Assembly (NCBI RefSeq): GCF_042654345.1
Contig: NZ_JBHSGB010000006.1
Location: forward strand, 1 to 64,000
DNA: 64,000 nt
Reading direction: 5' to 3'
Source of the DNA: Pararheinheimera marina
GTDB lineage: Bacteria > Pseudomonadota > Gammaproteobacteria > Enterobacterales > Alteromonadaceae
Positions 1 to 8,207 of the stretch are shown piece after piece. The notes below the pieces were generated by a model. It was given only the letters and a program-made list of their open reading frames with translations, was not told where the DNA came from and searched no databases. Position numbers and translations under genes: made by a program. Each line of letters starts with the position of its first letter. Positions within the stretch are counted from its first letter, which is position 1.

Positions 1-96
1 AAAAGTGATCGGATAAAACCGAAATAGGCGATCGGATTAAACCGAAATGGGTGATCGGATTGGACCGAAATGAGTGATCGGAATCAGCCGAAGCAT
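1..96. mobile_element. End of an IS21-like element (tandem 23-bp end repeats)
   Basis: Four tandem units of 23 bases lie at 5-27, 28-50, 51-73 and 74-96. All share the pattern (G)GATCGGA...CCGAA; the last unit is the most diverged. Multiple short repeats just inside the terminus are typical of IS21-family elements, where the IstA transposase binds them, and such elements usually end in CA, which fits position 94-95. The array stops exactly where the coding sequence of a truncated gene begins, so this is read as the right end of an insertion whose body lies outside the window. The family assignment is from memory of IS21 ends. No transposase gene is visible here. Confidence 0.6.
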
Positions 97-703
97 GCAC
101 CAGCAGGCCAGCAGGCCTCCTGCAGTTCTCATCAGCGGCTCAGCTGTTGGTTTCTACGGCCGACAAGGGCCAGAACCAGTCTTTGAGCAACATGGCTCCT
201 TTTACCCTGAGTTCAGCCATGATGTCTGTGCGCGTTGGGAAAATCTTGCCAACAGAGCAGCCAGTGACCGTACCCGTGTTTGCCTGCTCAGAACCGGCTT
301 GGTGCTCAGTTCTGAGGGCGGCGCATTAGCCAAAATGTTACCGGCTTTTCGTTTGGGGCTTGGCGGTGCTATTGGCACAGGGCAGCAGTATATGTCCTGG
401 GTGCATTTGGATGACATGGTCGCGCTGATAGATTATCTGCTCACCCATTCAGAGTTATGTGGCCCTTTTAATGCTACAGCTCCAAGGCCCGTCACCAACC
501 AGCAATTCAGTCAGTTGTTGGCCGCTCGGCTCGGCCGAAAGGCCAGGCTACCACTGCCTGCATTTGTTGTCAGGGCGTTATTTGGCGAAATGGCGGATTT
601 ACTGTTGTTTGGACAAAATGTCCAGCCGCAGCGTTTGCTGCAGGCTGGCTTTCAATTCCGTTATACCGCACTGAAAGACGCCTTGGCTGCGCTTCAGTTT
701 TGA
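95..703 (+). pseudogene. 5'-truncated TIGR01777/YfcH-like epimerase
   Basis: About 200 residues match the C-terminal two thirds of the TIGR01777 (YfcH, SDR39U1) family of NAD(P)-dependent epimerase-like proteins. Visible landmarks are VLISGSAVGFYG near the start, CARWENLA, RVCLLRTGLVLS, GLGGAIGTGQQYMSWVH and the FNATAPRPVTN block. E. coli YfcH is about 297 residues. The missing part is the first ~100 residues, including the GxxGxxG nucleotide-binding loop. The break coincides with the end of the tandem IS repeats, and the open frame continues into the IS end (GTG at 74, ATG at 95). A product from an internal start would lack the cofactor site, so the gene is called broken. Its 3' end overlaps the convergent permease gene by 10 bases. 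Confidence 0.8.
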
Positions 704-3174
704 AGCGCGCGCCGCAGCAGTATATTGCCAGGTAAACGCAATAAACCCCTGAGCTGCCAAGCCCCCAGCAAAGTCACCAACGCAATGCCTGCGACCGGAC
801 CTAACCACCACAAGGTCCAGTTTGGACTGTAACTCAGTTCGAAGAAACGCTGTTGCACCATAGCCAACAGGAGCTCTGCCAGCGCCGTGGCAAAAAGCCC
901 AGCCAGTGCACCTAAAGCAGCAAACTCCAACAGCATAGCTGAGCGTAAAAACACAGAGCTGGCTCCTAAGGTGCGAAGTGTTGCCAGCTCCTGCTCACGT
1001 TGTTCCAGCGTCGCCTGAACCTGAGCCACCAGTACCAGCACGGCAGCGGCCACAACTAGGATCAGGATAAAGCTAAGCGCCACCGAGACCTGCGCGATAA
1101 TGTCATTCACTTGTTTCAGAATGGCGTCGACAGAAATCACACTGACGGTCGGGAATTGCCGGACTAATTGGTTTAGCAACTCTTGCCGCTCAGGGGCTAA
1201 GTAAAACGCCGTAATGTAAGTGGCTGGGAAGTTTTGCATCAGATCCGGCGACAGGATCATATAAAAATTCGGCTGCAGGTTATTCCAGTCAACGGTGCGG
1301 ATACTGCTGATCTTGGCGTCAAACAGCTGACCGCCAATAGAAAACTGCAGTACATCGCCCAGTTTCAACTGCAACCGCTGCGCAAGTTCAGCTTCCACCG
1401 ACACTTCGGCCTGGCTGTCCGATGCAAACCACTGCCCTGAGGTCACTCTGTTGTTTTCCGGCAGTTCGCTGACCCAGGTCAGATTCAACTCACGACCTAC
1501 CCCTTCGCGTCGCTCCGGACCTTCTTTACTCGCCTCGTCGCGAAACAGCTCGCCATTGACGGCCAGCACCCGGCCAGGAACCATTGGATAAAAGCCAGTC
1601 AGACTGAGCTGCTCTTTGGCGGCTATCTGCTCCAGCTGTGTTTTATCCTGTGCGGTCAGGTTGACCAAGAACTGATTCGGCGCCCCTTGCGGCACCTGGC
1701 GTTGCCACTGCTCCAGCAGCTCAGCACGCAAGAAATACAACAGCAGCGTCAGAAACAACGCCAGCGTAAAGGTGATCAGTTGGAATGCGTTGGGCCACAA
1801 ACGTCGGCGTAAATTCGCCAATGCCAGTTTCAACGCACTGCTTTGCCCTGCTGCCATAGGCCGGGCAATTTTTACCATCAAAGCGGCAAAACCCATCAGT
1901 ACCGCCGCAAATACAGCACAAAGTAAAAACAAGGCGGTACTTAAAAATACGTCATCACTGAACAGCCACATCAGCGCCCAAATGGCGACAGCGCCACTGA
2001 GCAGATGGATAGGGTCCAGTTTCATCCCTTCGTGTTGCTGCCTTAAGACATTCAACGCTGGCACTGCAGCAAGACGCCATAAGGGCCGGGCCGAAAACAA
2101 CAGTGCACAAATCAGCGCCGTCAGTACGCCAAGACCCAGAGGACGCCAACTAAATTGTGCTTCGTATTCAGGTAAATAGTAGCGGATACCAAACTGGCTC
2201 AATTCAACGGCAAGCTGCCCCAACACCAAGCCTGCAGCCACACTAAAAAAGGTCACCAGCGCCAGATGACTGCTGTAAAGCTTACGGGTCAGCCCTACCC
2301 CAGCACCCAAGGCTTTCATCACCGCCACCGAGCGCCTATGGCGCTGACTGTAGCGGCTGGCGGCAACGGCCGCTGCACAAGCAGCCAGTACAATACCCAG
2401 CAGTCCGGCCAGCAGTAAAAAACGCTCAGCACGGTCGACAGCACCTCCTATCGCCGATTGCCGGTCCATCGTCTGCCATTTGTCCTGCGGACCCAGCACA
2501 GTGTCCGTTTGTTGCTCCAATTGCCCCAGGCTTTGTGGCGAGCCGGCAAACATCTGACGATAACTGATGCGACTGCCTGGCTGAACCACCTGGGTTGCGG
2601 CGACATCATCTATATGCATCAATAAGCGGGGTTGACCGCCGAACACGCTTAAAGGCGCATCAGGTTCATTAATAATAAAACCGCCAACCTGCAAGCGGGA
2701 TGCTCCCAATTCCAATTCATCGCCCAGCTTCAGGTGCAACAAATTGAATAAGCGCTCTTCAACAAACACCTGACCTGGCGAAAGCTTTAACCCTGGGATC
2801 ACACCGGTTGGGCTGGTTCCCAGTTCAAGTGTGCCGCGCAGCGGATACTGATCAGAGGCAGCTTTGACCGCAGTCAATTGCATTTGGTCGCCAGCAAACA
2901 CCATAGAGTTAAATTGCAGCTGCTGGGCAGAAGCTAGCCCCAACTGATCAGCAGCTTGCTGCACCTTTGGATTAAAACCGACCGATGAGCGCAGGATTTT
3001 ATCCGCAGCGACAAAGTTGGCGCTGCGTTGGTAGAGTGCCGCACGAACTGATTCAGTAATGCCCGCCAGGCTGACCACAGTCAGCACAGCCAGAAATAAC
3101 GCGAAGGCAATGACCCATAGTTCGCCGCGTCTAAGCTCACGCCAAAATAACCGCCAGGCTAATTTACCCCACAT
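694..3174 (-). CDS. ybbP: YbbP-like ABC transporter permease (FtsX domains)
   Basis: 826-residue membrane protein of the YbbP/FtsX permease class. It has an N-terminal transmembrane helix (about 20-40), a large extracytoplasmic domain, a central helix bundle beginning at FLLLAGLLGIVLAAC and a C-terminal FtsX domain (about 695-826) with the typical EQREQELATLRTLGAS loop. It should pair with the ATPase encoded just upstream. The start was moved 17 codons inside the longest frame, to MWGKLAWRLFW, because GAGG lies about 8 bases ahead of that ATG. It overlaps the end of the ATPase gene by 11 bases, indicating translational coupling. In E. coli the same trio (ybbP, ybbA, tesA) is adjacent. The transported substrate is unknown. 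Confidence 0.88.
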   Translation of the reverse strand: MWGKLAWRLFWRELRRGELWVIAFALFLAVLTVVSLAGITESVRAALYQRSANFVAADKILRSSVGFNPKVQQAADQLGLASAQQLQFNSMVFAGDQMQLTAVKAASDQYPLRGTLELGTSPTGVIPGLKLSPGQVFVEERLFNLLHLKLGDELELGASRLQVGGFIINEPDAPLSVFGGQPRLLMHIDDVAATQVVQPGSRISYRQMFAGSPQSLGQLEQQTDTVLGPQDKWQTMDRQSAIGGAVDRAERFLLLAGLLGIVLAACAAAVAASRYSQRHRRSVAVMKALGAGVGLTRKLYSSHLALVTFFSVAAGLVLGQLAVELSQFGIRYYLPEYEAQFSWRPLGLGVLTALICALLFSARPLWRLAAVPALNVLRQQHEGMKLDPIHLLSGAVAIWALMWLFSDDVFLSTALFLLCAVFAAVLMGFAALMVKIARPMAAGQSSALKLALANLRRRLWPNAFQLITFTLALFLTLLLYFLRAELLEQWQRQVPQGAPNQFLVNLTAQDKTQLEQIAAKEQLSLTGFYPMVPGRVLAVNGELFRDEASKEGPERREGVGRELNLTWVSELPENNRVTSGQWFASDSQAEVSVEAELAQRLQLKLGDVLQFSIGGQLFDAKISSIRTVDWNNLQPNFYMILSPDLMQNFPATYITAFYLAPERQELLNQLVRQFPTVSVISVDAILKQVNDIIAQVSVALSFILILVVAAAVLVLVAQVQATLEQREQELATLRTLGASSVFLRSAMLLEFAALGALAGLFATALAELLLAMVQQRFFELSYSPNWTLWWLGPVAGIALVTLLGAWQLRGLLRLPGNILLRRALQN

Positions 3175-3880
3175 GACGCTGCGCCTCACTTTGTTCTGAA
3201 CTAACCACAGTAAGCTGACCGGCATGCATCCGATACCTGAACTGACAACGCTGTGCCAGCTCGTCGTTGTGGGTTACCAATACCAAGGTAGTGCCTTGTT
3301 GGCTATTGAGCTGAAACAGTAAGTCTTCCACTTTACTACCCGTTGCATTGTCCAGATTCGCCGAAGGCTCGTCCGCAAACAACACCTGAGGGTTAGTGAT
3401 AAAAGCTCGGGCAATGGCGACGCGCTGCTGCTCCCCGCCAGACATCTGGCCTGGATAAAAATCGGCTCTGTGTGATAACCCAACTTGTTCAAGTAATTCC
3501 AACCCTCGCTGCCTGGCCTCCCTCATGCCCGCCAGTTCAGCAGGTAAGGTGACATTTTCCAGTGCCGTGAGACTTGGCAACAACAGAAATTGCTGAAATA
3601 CAAAACCGACAGTTTTCGCCCTTAATGCCGCCCGCTCATCTTCTGTCATCTGATGCAGGGGCTGGCCATTCAGGAAACATTCGCCGGAACTTGGGGTATC
3701 AAGCCCGGCCAACAGCCCTAATAACGTTGATTTGCCTGAACCGGACGCACCGACAATGGCAACACTGGCACCTGCCGGGATACTCAGGTTAATATCCTGA
3801 ACTATGGTCAGTGTTCCTTCGGATAACTGCACCTTTTTAGTTAACTGTGTCGCAATGAGATCTGAAGTAGGTGTTGTCAT
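3164..3880 (-). CDS. ybbA: YbbA-like ABC transporter ATP-binding protein
   Basis: 238-residue ATPase of the LolD/MacB-like group. Walker A is GASGSGKST (residues 44-52), the Q-loop region reads VGFVFQQF, the ABC signature is SGGEQQRVA and Walker B is VLFADEPSANLD, followed by the switch histidine in VTHNDE. It closely resembles E. coli YbbA along its length and should energise the downstream permease. The chosen ATG (3880-3878) overlaps the ATG of the divergent tesA (3879-3881). A longer frame exists upstream, but it would run deep into tesA. Family knowledge suggests an envelope-related mechanotransmission or extraction role, not classical import. Confidence 0.92.
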   Translation of the reverse strand: MTTPTSDLIATQLTKKVQLSEGTLTIVQDINLSIPAGASVAIVGASGSGKSTLLGLLAGLDTPSSGECFLNGQPLHQMTEDERAALRAKTVGFVFQQFLLLPSLTALENVTLPAELAGMREARQRGLELLEQVGLSHRADFYPGQMSGGEQQRVAIARAFITNPQVLFADEPSANLDNATGSKVEDLLFQLNSQQGTTLVLVTHNDELAQRCQFRYRMHAGQLTVVSSEQSEAQRHVG

Positions 3881-4481
3881 GAGTCGTCTTATTTCTGTAT
3901 TAGGGTTGGTGTGTTGTCTTTGCCTGCCCGCGCAAGCTAAAACCATGCTTATTCTGGGTGACAGCCTAAGTGCTGGCTATGGCCTGAGTCAAAGCCAAAG
4001 TTGGGTCAATTTGTTACAAAAAAAACTGACCGAACAACAAAGTGAGTACAAGCTGGTAAATGCCAGTATTAGTGGAGAAACTTCAGCCGGAGGCCTGGCC
4101 CGCTTACCTGCTCTGCTCACTGAGCACCAACCTGACGTTGTCCTCATTGAACTGGGAGCAAACGACGGTTTACGTGGTTTCCCTCTGCCTCAGTTGGAGC
4201 AGAACCTGTCTGCGCTCATTAGCCAGGTGCAACAATCAGGGGCTCAGGCGGTGTTAATGCAAATACGCATCCCGCCCAACTATGGACCACGTTATACCAA
4301 AGGTTTTACCGAGTTGTATGGCAACATAGCGACTAAAACAAAGGTTCAGCTCTGGCCATTTTTTATGGAACAGATAGCGTTAAAGCCAGAATGGATGCAA
4401 GCAGATGGACTACACCCGAACCTAGAAGCTCAACCAGTTATTGCTGATTTAATGCTGAGCAAGGTGCAAAGTCTAGAATAA
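3879..4481 (+). CDS. tesA: Acyl-CoA thioesterase I / lysophospholipase L1 (GDSL)
   Basis: 200-residue periplasmic SGNH hydrolase. A signal peptide ending at about residue 20 (LCLPAQA) is followed by ILGDSLSAGYG with nucleophile Ser29, then block II SGETSAGGLARLP, block III GANDGLRG and the C-terminal DGLHPN block with Asp176 and His179. Length and motifs match E. coli TesA (thioesterase, protease I, lysophospholipase). The ATG at 3879 was chosen because it gives a proper signal peptide; an upstream in-frame start at 3804 would add 25 residues and bury the signal. It diverges from ybbA as in E. coli. A hairpin with a T tract follows. Confidence 0.93.
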   Translation: MSRLISVLGLVCCLCLPAQAKTMLILGDSLSAGYGLSQSQSWVNLLQKKLTEQQSEYKLVNASISGETSAGGLARLPALLTEHQPDVVLIELGANDGLRGFPLPQLEQNLSALISQVQQSGAQAVLMQIRIPPNYGPRYTKGFTELYGNIATKTKVQLWPFFMEQIALKPEWMQADGLHPNLEAQPVIADLMLSKVQSLE

Positions 4482-4502
4482 AACTGTAAACAAACATAAA
4501 TG

Positions 4503-4524
4503 AGCGGCCGATGGTCGCTTTTTT
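4503..4524 (+). terminator. Intrinsic terminator of tesA
   Basis: AGCGGCC and GGTCGCT pair as a 7-bp stem (one G-U) around a GAT loop, followed by six T. It lies 22 bases after the tesA stop and separates it from the convergent tRNA operon. Confidence 0.75.
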
Positions 4525-4546
4525 GTCAGAATTGAAAAATAGAGTT

Positions 4547-4622
<76 letters not shown>

Positions 4623-4644
4623 ACAGCAGAAGGTCGTTCTGAAG

Positions 4645-4720
4645 TGGCGTCCCTTAGGGGATTCGAACCCCTGTTACCGCCGTGAAAGGGCGGTGTCCTA
4701 GGCCTCTAGACGAAAGGGAC
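4645..4720 (-). tRNA. tRNA-Glu (TTC), copy 1
   Basis: 76-nt tRNA with encoded CCA. The minus strand starts GTCCCTTTCGTCTAGAGGCC. The anticodon stem-loop CCGCCCTTTCACGGCGG carries anticodon TTC, and the T arm contains GGGGTTCGAATCCCC. It is identical to the three other copies in this operon. Confidence 0.97.
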
Positions 4721-4745
4721 ACTGGAAAATCGTGCTGTTCAGAAT

Positions 4746-4821
4746 TGGCGTCCCTTAGGGGATTCGAACCCCTGTTACCGCCGTGAAAGGGCGGTGTCCT
4801 AGGCCTCTAGACGAAAGGGAC
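4746..4821 (-). tRNA. tRNA-Glu (TTC), copy 2
   Basis: Identical in sequence to the other three tRNA-Glu copies, with CCA encoded. It is separated by 25 bases from copy 1 and 30 bases from copy 3. Confidence 0.97.
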
Positions 4822-4851
4822 ACATATCTGAACTAAATTGACTTGAGCGCT

Positions 4852-4927
4852 TGGCGTCCCTTAGGGGATTCGAACCCCTGTTACCGCCGTGAAAGGGCGG
4901 TGTCCTAGGCCTCTAGACGAAAGGGAC
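4852..4927 (-). tRNA. tRNA-Glu (TTC), copy 3
   Basis: Identical tRNA-Glu(TTC) with encoded CCA. The spacer to the next upstream copy is 26 bases and unrelated in sequence to the other spacers, so the identity is confined to the tRNA bodies. Confidence 0.97.
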
Positions 4928-4953
4928 CAGGCAAACAAGTCATCAGATTTTAG

Positions 4954-5029
4954 TGGCGTCCCTTAGGGGATTCGAACCCCTGTTACCGCCGTGAAAGGGC
5001 GGTGTCCTAGGCCTCTAGACGAAAGGGAC
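4954..5029 (-). tRNA. tRNA-Glu (TTC), copy 4
   Basis: Fourth identical tRNA-Glu(TTC), second in transcription order after the promoter-proximal tRNA-Ala. Confidence 0.97.
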
Positions 5030-5051
5030 GGACAAACTAAAATCTTAAATT

Positions 5052-5127
<76 letters not shown>

Positions 5128-5177
5128 ACACCAGTCGTGGCTTCTGCGTTTCAGCATTCCCCCACAAGACGCTGCGA

Positions 5178-5206
5178 ATTCTAGGGGGAGGGGCCAATAG
5201 TGTCAA
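5178..5206 (-). promoter_or_regulatory. Sigma-70 promoter of the tRNA operon
   Basis: On the minus strand a perfect -35 box TTGACA (5206-5201) is separated by 17 bases from TAGAAT (5183-5178, five of six matches to TATAAT). A GC-rich discriminator (TCGCAGCG) follows. Strong boxes with a GC-rich discriminator are typical of stringently controlled stable-RNA promoters. The start should lie near 5171. Confidence 0.85.
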
Positions 5207-5334
5207 CAGTTTTTTAGAACACCTTGATCGTTCGGGCATTTTTTAAACTAACTGCTAATTTGTTGGCCATTTACAGCAAAATATGTGCCCCACCCTGCCC
5301 TGAACAAATTTCCCCAATACCAAATAACAAGCAT

Positions 5335-5362
5335 AAAAAAACCCCGCTTAGCGGGGTTTTTT
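5335..5362 (-). terminator. Bidirectional intrinsic terminator after the TonB operon
   Basis: CCCCGC and GCGGGG flank a TTA loop and are bordered by seven A on one side and six T on the other, so the hairpin can stop transcription in both directions. It lies directly after the last gene of the minus-strand TonB operon. The stretch from 5210 to 5334 between it and the tRNA promoter shows no gene. Confidence 0.9.
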
Positions 5363-5375
5363 AACTGGCAAGAAC

Positions 5376-6641
5376 TTACAGATTGATGCCCTTCTTCGAA
5401 GCGCGTTCTTTAATGTAAGATTCCCATGCTGCCGCCTGACGACCTAATTTGGCGTCAGACTTGACCTTTTGCACTGCCTGATACGCATCGCGGAACTTAT
5501 TCTGATAGAAATAAGCTTCTACCAAACTTAAGTACACTTGGCCCTGGTTTTTAACACCAGCGTTGATTGCATTGTTTAATGCAGTCACTGCGTCAGCGTA
5601 TTTTTCCGCCAGGATCAGTGATGAACCTTGACGACGATAAGCATCGCCATCGTTATCCAATTTGGCCGATTCACCATAGTACTGTGCCGCTTTGACCATA
5701 TCGCGCGAGTTCTGGAATGAACTGGCCATGCTATTCAGGATATTTTTTTCCTTTTTGATCAGGCCTGACTTCACATGCTTTTCCAGAATGCTGGCAGCTT
5801 TATAAGGTACGTTGGCGTTGGCGTACAGCTGAGCTAACAGCTTGTACTCGTTTTCAGTTTCTAACATGCCTTGCTTGTTAGCCACTTCTAACGTTACCAA
5901 TGCCTTTTCGTATTGCTCCTCCAGGCTGTAGAACTGAGCCAGGTAAGTCCACCAGCGTTTTTCGCTTGGGAATAACTTGACTGTAGTTTCCAATACCTCG
6001 ATCGCCTTTTTGTTGTTCTTCAGCTCGTAGTAAGCAGAGAACTTCAACGTATATGGACCAGCGTTTGGCTTCGTTGGATCCTGCGCAGCTATTGCTAAAT
6101 CTGCAGGCTCGATAACCTTGGTATACTGTTTGGTTTCCATATAGGCGCTAGCAACACGTAAGTACACGTTTGCGTCTTTTTCGCCAGTAAAATCTAACCA
6201 CTGGTTATAAGTTTTGATAGCTGGATTGAACTGCTTATCGCTTAACTGCAAGTCAGCCAACAGGCGTAACGCAGCAGCGTGGTCAGTAAAACTCAGCACG
6301 TCAGGTGCAATGGCTTTTTGTAAATAACCGATTGCTTTCTTCTCGTCTTTCGCCGCCCACATGTTACCAAGGAAACGGTTCAGATAAGCCTGGTCAAAAG
6401 TATTGCTGCTTTCAACGCCGTTTAAGGCTGCAATAGCTTCTGTCAGTTTTTCCTGACCATAAAGCTCATAGGCTTTACCTATGGCTTTACCAACTTTTTC
6501 ACCAACAGCCTGAGACTTTTGGTTTTTACGGGCTTCAATTTTAGCGAAGTCCGGGGCCGCAACAGCGTAACTTCCCAATGTAGTGATACCAAAAGCGGTC
6601 ATCACAACAAGAGCCGAAGCAATAGATGTTAATTTTTTCAT
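5376..6641 (-). CDS. TonB-system-associated TPR protein
   Basis: 421-residue periplasmic protein with a signal peptide (ending near GSYAVAA) followed by tetratricopeptide-like helical repeats over most of its length, for example the segments around YKAASILEKHVKSG and YADAVTALNNAINAG. It is the last gene of the DUF3450-ttpC-exbB-exbD-tonB operon, 4 bases after tonB, with GGAGG 8 bases before the chosen ATG. TPR proteins in this position occur with TonB2-type systems of marine gammaproteobacteria. The exact role is unknown; it probably acts as a periplasmic accessory or scaffold to the energy-transducing complex. Confidence 0.85.
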   Translation of the reverse strand: MKKLTSIASALVVMTAFGITTLGSYAVAAPDFAKIEARKNQKSQAVGEKVGKAIGKAYELYGQEKLTEAIAALNGVESSNTFDQAYLNRFLGNMWAAKDEKKAIGYLQKAIAPDVLSFTDHAAALRLLADLQLSDKQFNPAIKTYNQWLDFTGEKDANVYLRVASAYMETKQYTKVIEPADLAIAAQDPTKPNAGPYTLKFSAYYELKNNKKAIEVLETTVKLFPSEKRWWTYLAQFYSLEEQYEKALVTLEVANKQGMLETENEYKLLAQLYANANVPYKAASILEKHVKSGLIKKEKNILNSMASSFQNSRDMVKAAQYYGESAKLDNDGDAYRRQGSSLILAEKYADAVTALNNAINAGVKNQGQVYLSLVEAYFYQNKFRDAYQAVQKVKSDAKLGRQAAAWESYIKERASKKGINL

Positions 6642-6645
6642 CCGA

Positions 6646-7266
6646 TTAACCTCCACTCTGATCTAAAGAGAAGTCTAACTGTACAACGATGCCTGGCTGT
6701 TGAACTGCTTTACCGTTCACTACTTTCGGAGTGTACTTCCAGCGTTTCAGAGCGCGGATCGCTTCACGGTCAAATACGCGTTTCGGATCAGCATCAACGA
6801 CTTCAACTTCGCCAACACTACCATCTTCCAGGATGGTGAAACGCATTTTTACCCAGCCTTGAATACCGTCACGTGCAGCTTGCACAGGGTATTTAGGTTC
6901 GATACGAACAATCGGAGTCGCATCGCCATCCCGCATCATTGCTGATGAAGGGTCGCCTAAACCAGTGCTGGCACCACCAACATCCACTGAAGGCATGTTG
7001 AAAGCAATAGCACCACCAGTGTTTGACTGGTTAGGTTCAGCTACCGGAGCCTTAGGTGGCTGCGGTGGTGGCGGTGGTGGCGGTGGCGGAACACGCTGCC
7101 GTGTCTGAGCTTTTGACTCAGGCGGCGTCGTGTTGATCTCAATAACGATTTGTTCCTTTTGTGCATTGGTGAACATATCATCCCCGCCGATCAGGAATGC
7201 CATCAATACGTACAGGAAAAACGTTATTACCGCACCAAGCACCAGTGATAGTAATAACCGTACCAT
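6646..7266 (-). CDS. tonB: TonB2-type energy transducer
   Basis: 206-residue TonB protein. It has one N-terminal membrane anchor (about 3-27), a proline-rich linker with a run of nine prolines near residues 60-70, and a C-terminal TonB domain (about 115-206) containing VRIEPKYPVQAARDGIQGWV and the ALKRWKYTP block. It couples the ExbB/ExbD proton channel to outer-membrane receptors. It starts 1 base after exbD, with GGAGAA as ribosome site. The short linker is typical of TonB2 rather than the classical longer TonB1. Confidence 0.93.
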   Translation of the reverse strand: MVRLLLSLVLGAVITFFLYVLMAFLIGGDDMFTNAQKEQIVIEINTTPPESKAQTRQRVPPPPPPPPPQPPKAPVAEPNQSNTGGAIAFNMPSVDVGGASTGLGDPSSAMMRDGDATPIVRIEPKYPVQAARDGIQGWVKMRFTILEDGSVGEVEVVDADPKRVFDREAIRALKRWKYTPKVVNGKAVQQPGIVVQLDFSLDQSGG

Positions 7267-7267
7267 A

Positions 7268-7669
7268 TTAGTTCTCCGATGCTGCAATCGAGATCTTATC
7301 GATACCAGCCAGTTTGATCTGGTCCATTACAGAAACCACAACACCGTGCTTCGCTTCTTTATCAGCTTGAACGATTACAGTATCAGTTGGAGACTCAGCT
7401 AACAGTTTCTCGATTGTCGCGCCTACGCGCTCAACGTCAACCGCACGCTTATCCAACCAAATCTCACCATTGGCCCGGATAGCAACGAAAATCGTTGCAG
7501 ATGGCTTTTTGGTGGCCTGAGCTGCTTTAGGACGGTTTACGTCAATACCAGCCTCTTTAACGAAAGAAGTGGTTACGATAAAGAAGATCAGCATGATGAA
7601 TACAACGTCCAGCATAGGCGTTAAGTCAATCGCTGCTTCTTCGGCTTCACGTCTAGTTTTACGTGCCAT
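7268..7669 (-). CDS. exbD: ExbD-type biopolymer transport protein
   Basis: 133-residue ExbD/TolR family protein. A charged cytoplasmic N terminus precedes a single membrane helix (about 16-40). Asp21, in the motif LTPMLDVVFIMLIFF, is the conserved proton-path residue. The periplasmic domain ends with QVKLAGI-type TolR fold features. It lies between exbB and tonB, 13 bases after exbB. Confidence 0.95.
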   Translation of the reverse strand: MARKTRREAEEAAIDLTPMLDVVFIMLIFFIVTTSFVKEAGIDVNRPKAAQATKKPSATIFVAIRANGEIWLDKRAVDVERVGATIEKLLAESPTDTVIVQADKEAKHGVVVSVMDQIKLAGIDKISIAASEN

Positions 7670-7682
7670 AAATTACTCTCTA

Positions 7683-8207
7683 TCAATGATGAGGCATGCT
7701 GTCCGCCAGCTCGTGAACGGCCGCGCGCACCTTACCTTCCAATTTAGACGTTACGAATACACCTGATAACGCAGCAACCATACCGGCCATTGTCGGAATT
7801 GTTGCCATTGAAATACCAGACGCCATCAAACGTGGGTTACCAGTCCCTACCATCGCCATAATTTCGAATACTGCAATCATACCTGTTACGGTACCCAGCA
7901 GACCGACCATTGGACAGACGGCTACTAAGGTTTTGATTACATTCATACGACTATTCAACAATGTCGTGGCTTCTGATACCCAAGCGTCACGGATTTTGTG
8001 CGCATACCATGAGGTGGTGTCCTCACGAGCATTCCAGTCAGCAATGATCTTGTCACGCATGGCTGGATACTCTCGTGCGATAAACCACCAACGCTCTATC
8101 ATCAATACCCACATGATGAAGAGGACTGCGGCAACTACATAAAGTACATCACCGCCGGTCGCGATAAAATCCCTGACAGATTCCCAAAGCTCTATCAGGC
8201 CATGCAT
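7683..8207 (-). CDS. exbB: ExbB-type MotA/TolQ/ExbB proton channel protein
   Basis: 174-residue short ExbB protein with three membrane helices. The signature NVIKTLVAVCPMVGLLGTVTGMI and the helix ASGISMATIPTMAGMVAAL are visible. Its ATG overlaps the ttpC stop by one base, so the two MotA/TolQ-type proteins are translationally coupled. It is the second channel homologue of the operon. Confidence 0.95.
   Translation of the reverse strand: MHGLIELWESVRDFIATGGDVLYVVAAVLFIMWVLMIERWWFIAREYPAMRDKIIADWNAREDTTSWYAHKIRDAWVSEATTLLNSRMNVIKTLVAVCPMVGLLGTVTGMIAVFEIMAMVGTGNPRLMASGISMATIPTMAGMVAALSGVFVTSKLEGKVRAAVHELADSMPHH

Noticed and set aside
1..96. CRISPR-like repeats at the window start
   Set aside because: Units are directly adjacent with no spacers and they degrade toward the gene junction, which fits IS end repeats.
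4645..5029. Regularly spaced identical repeats resembling a CRISPR array
   Set aside because: The repeats are 76-nt tRNA-Glu genes with full cloverleaf features; spacers of 25-30 bases between them are ordinary operon spacers.
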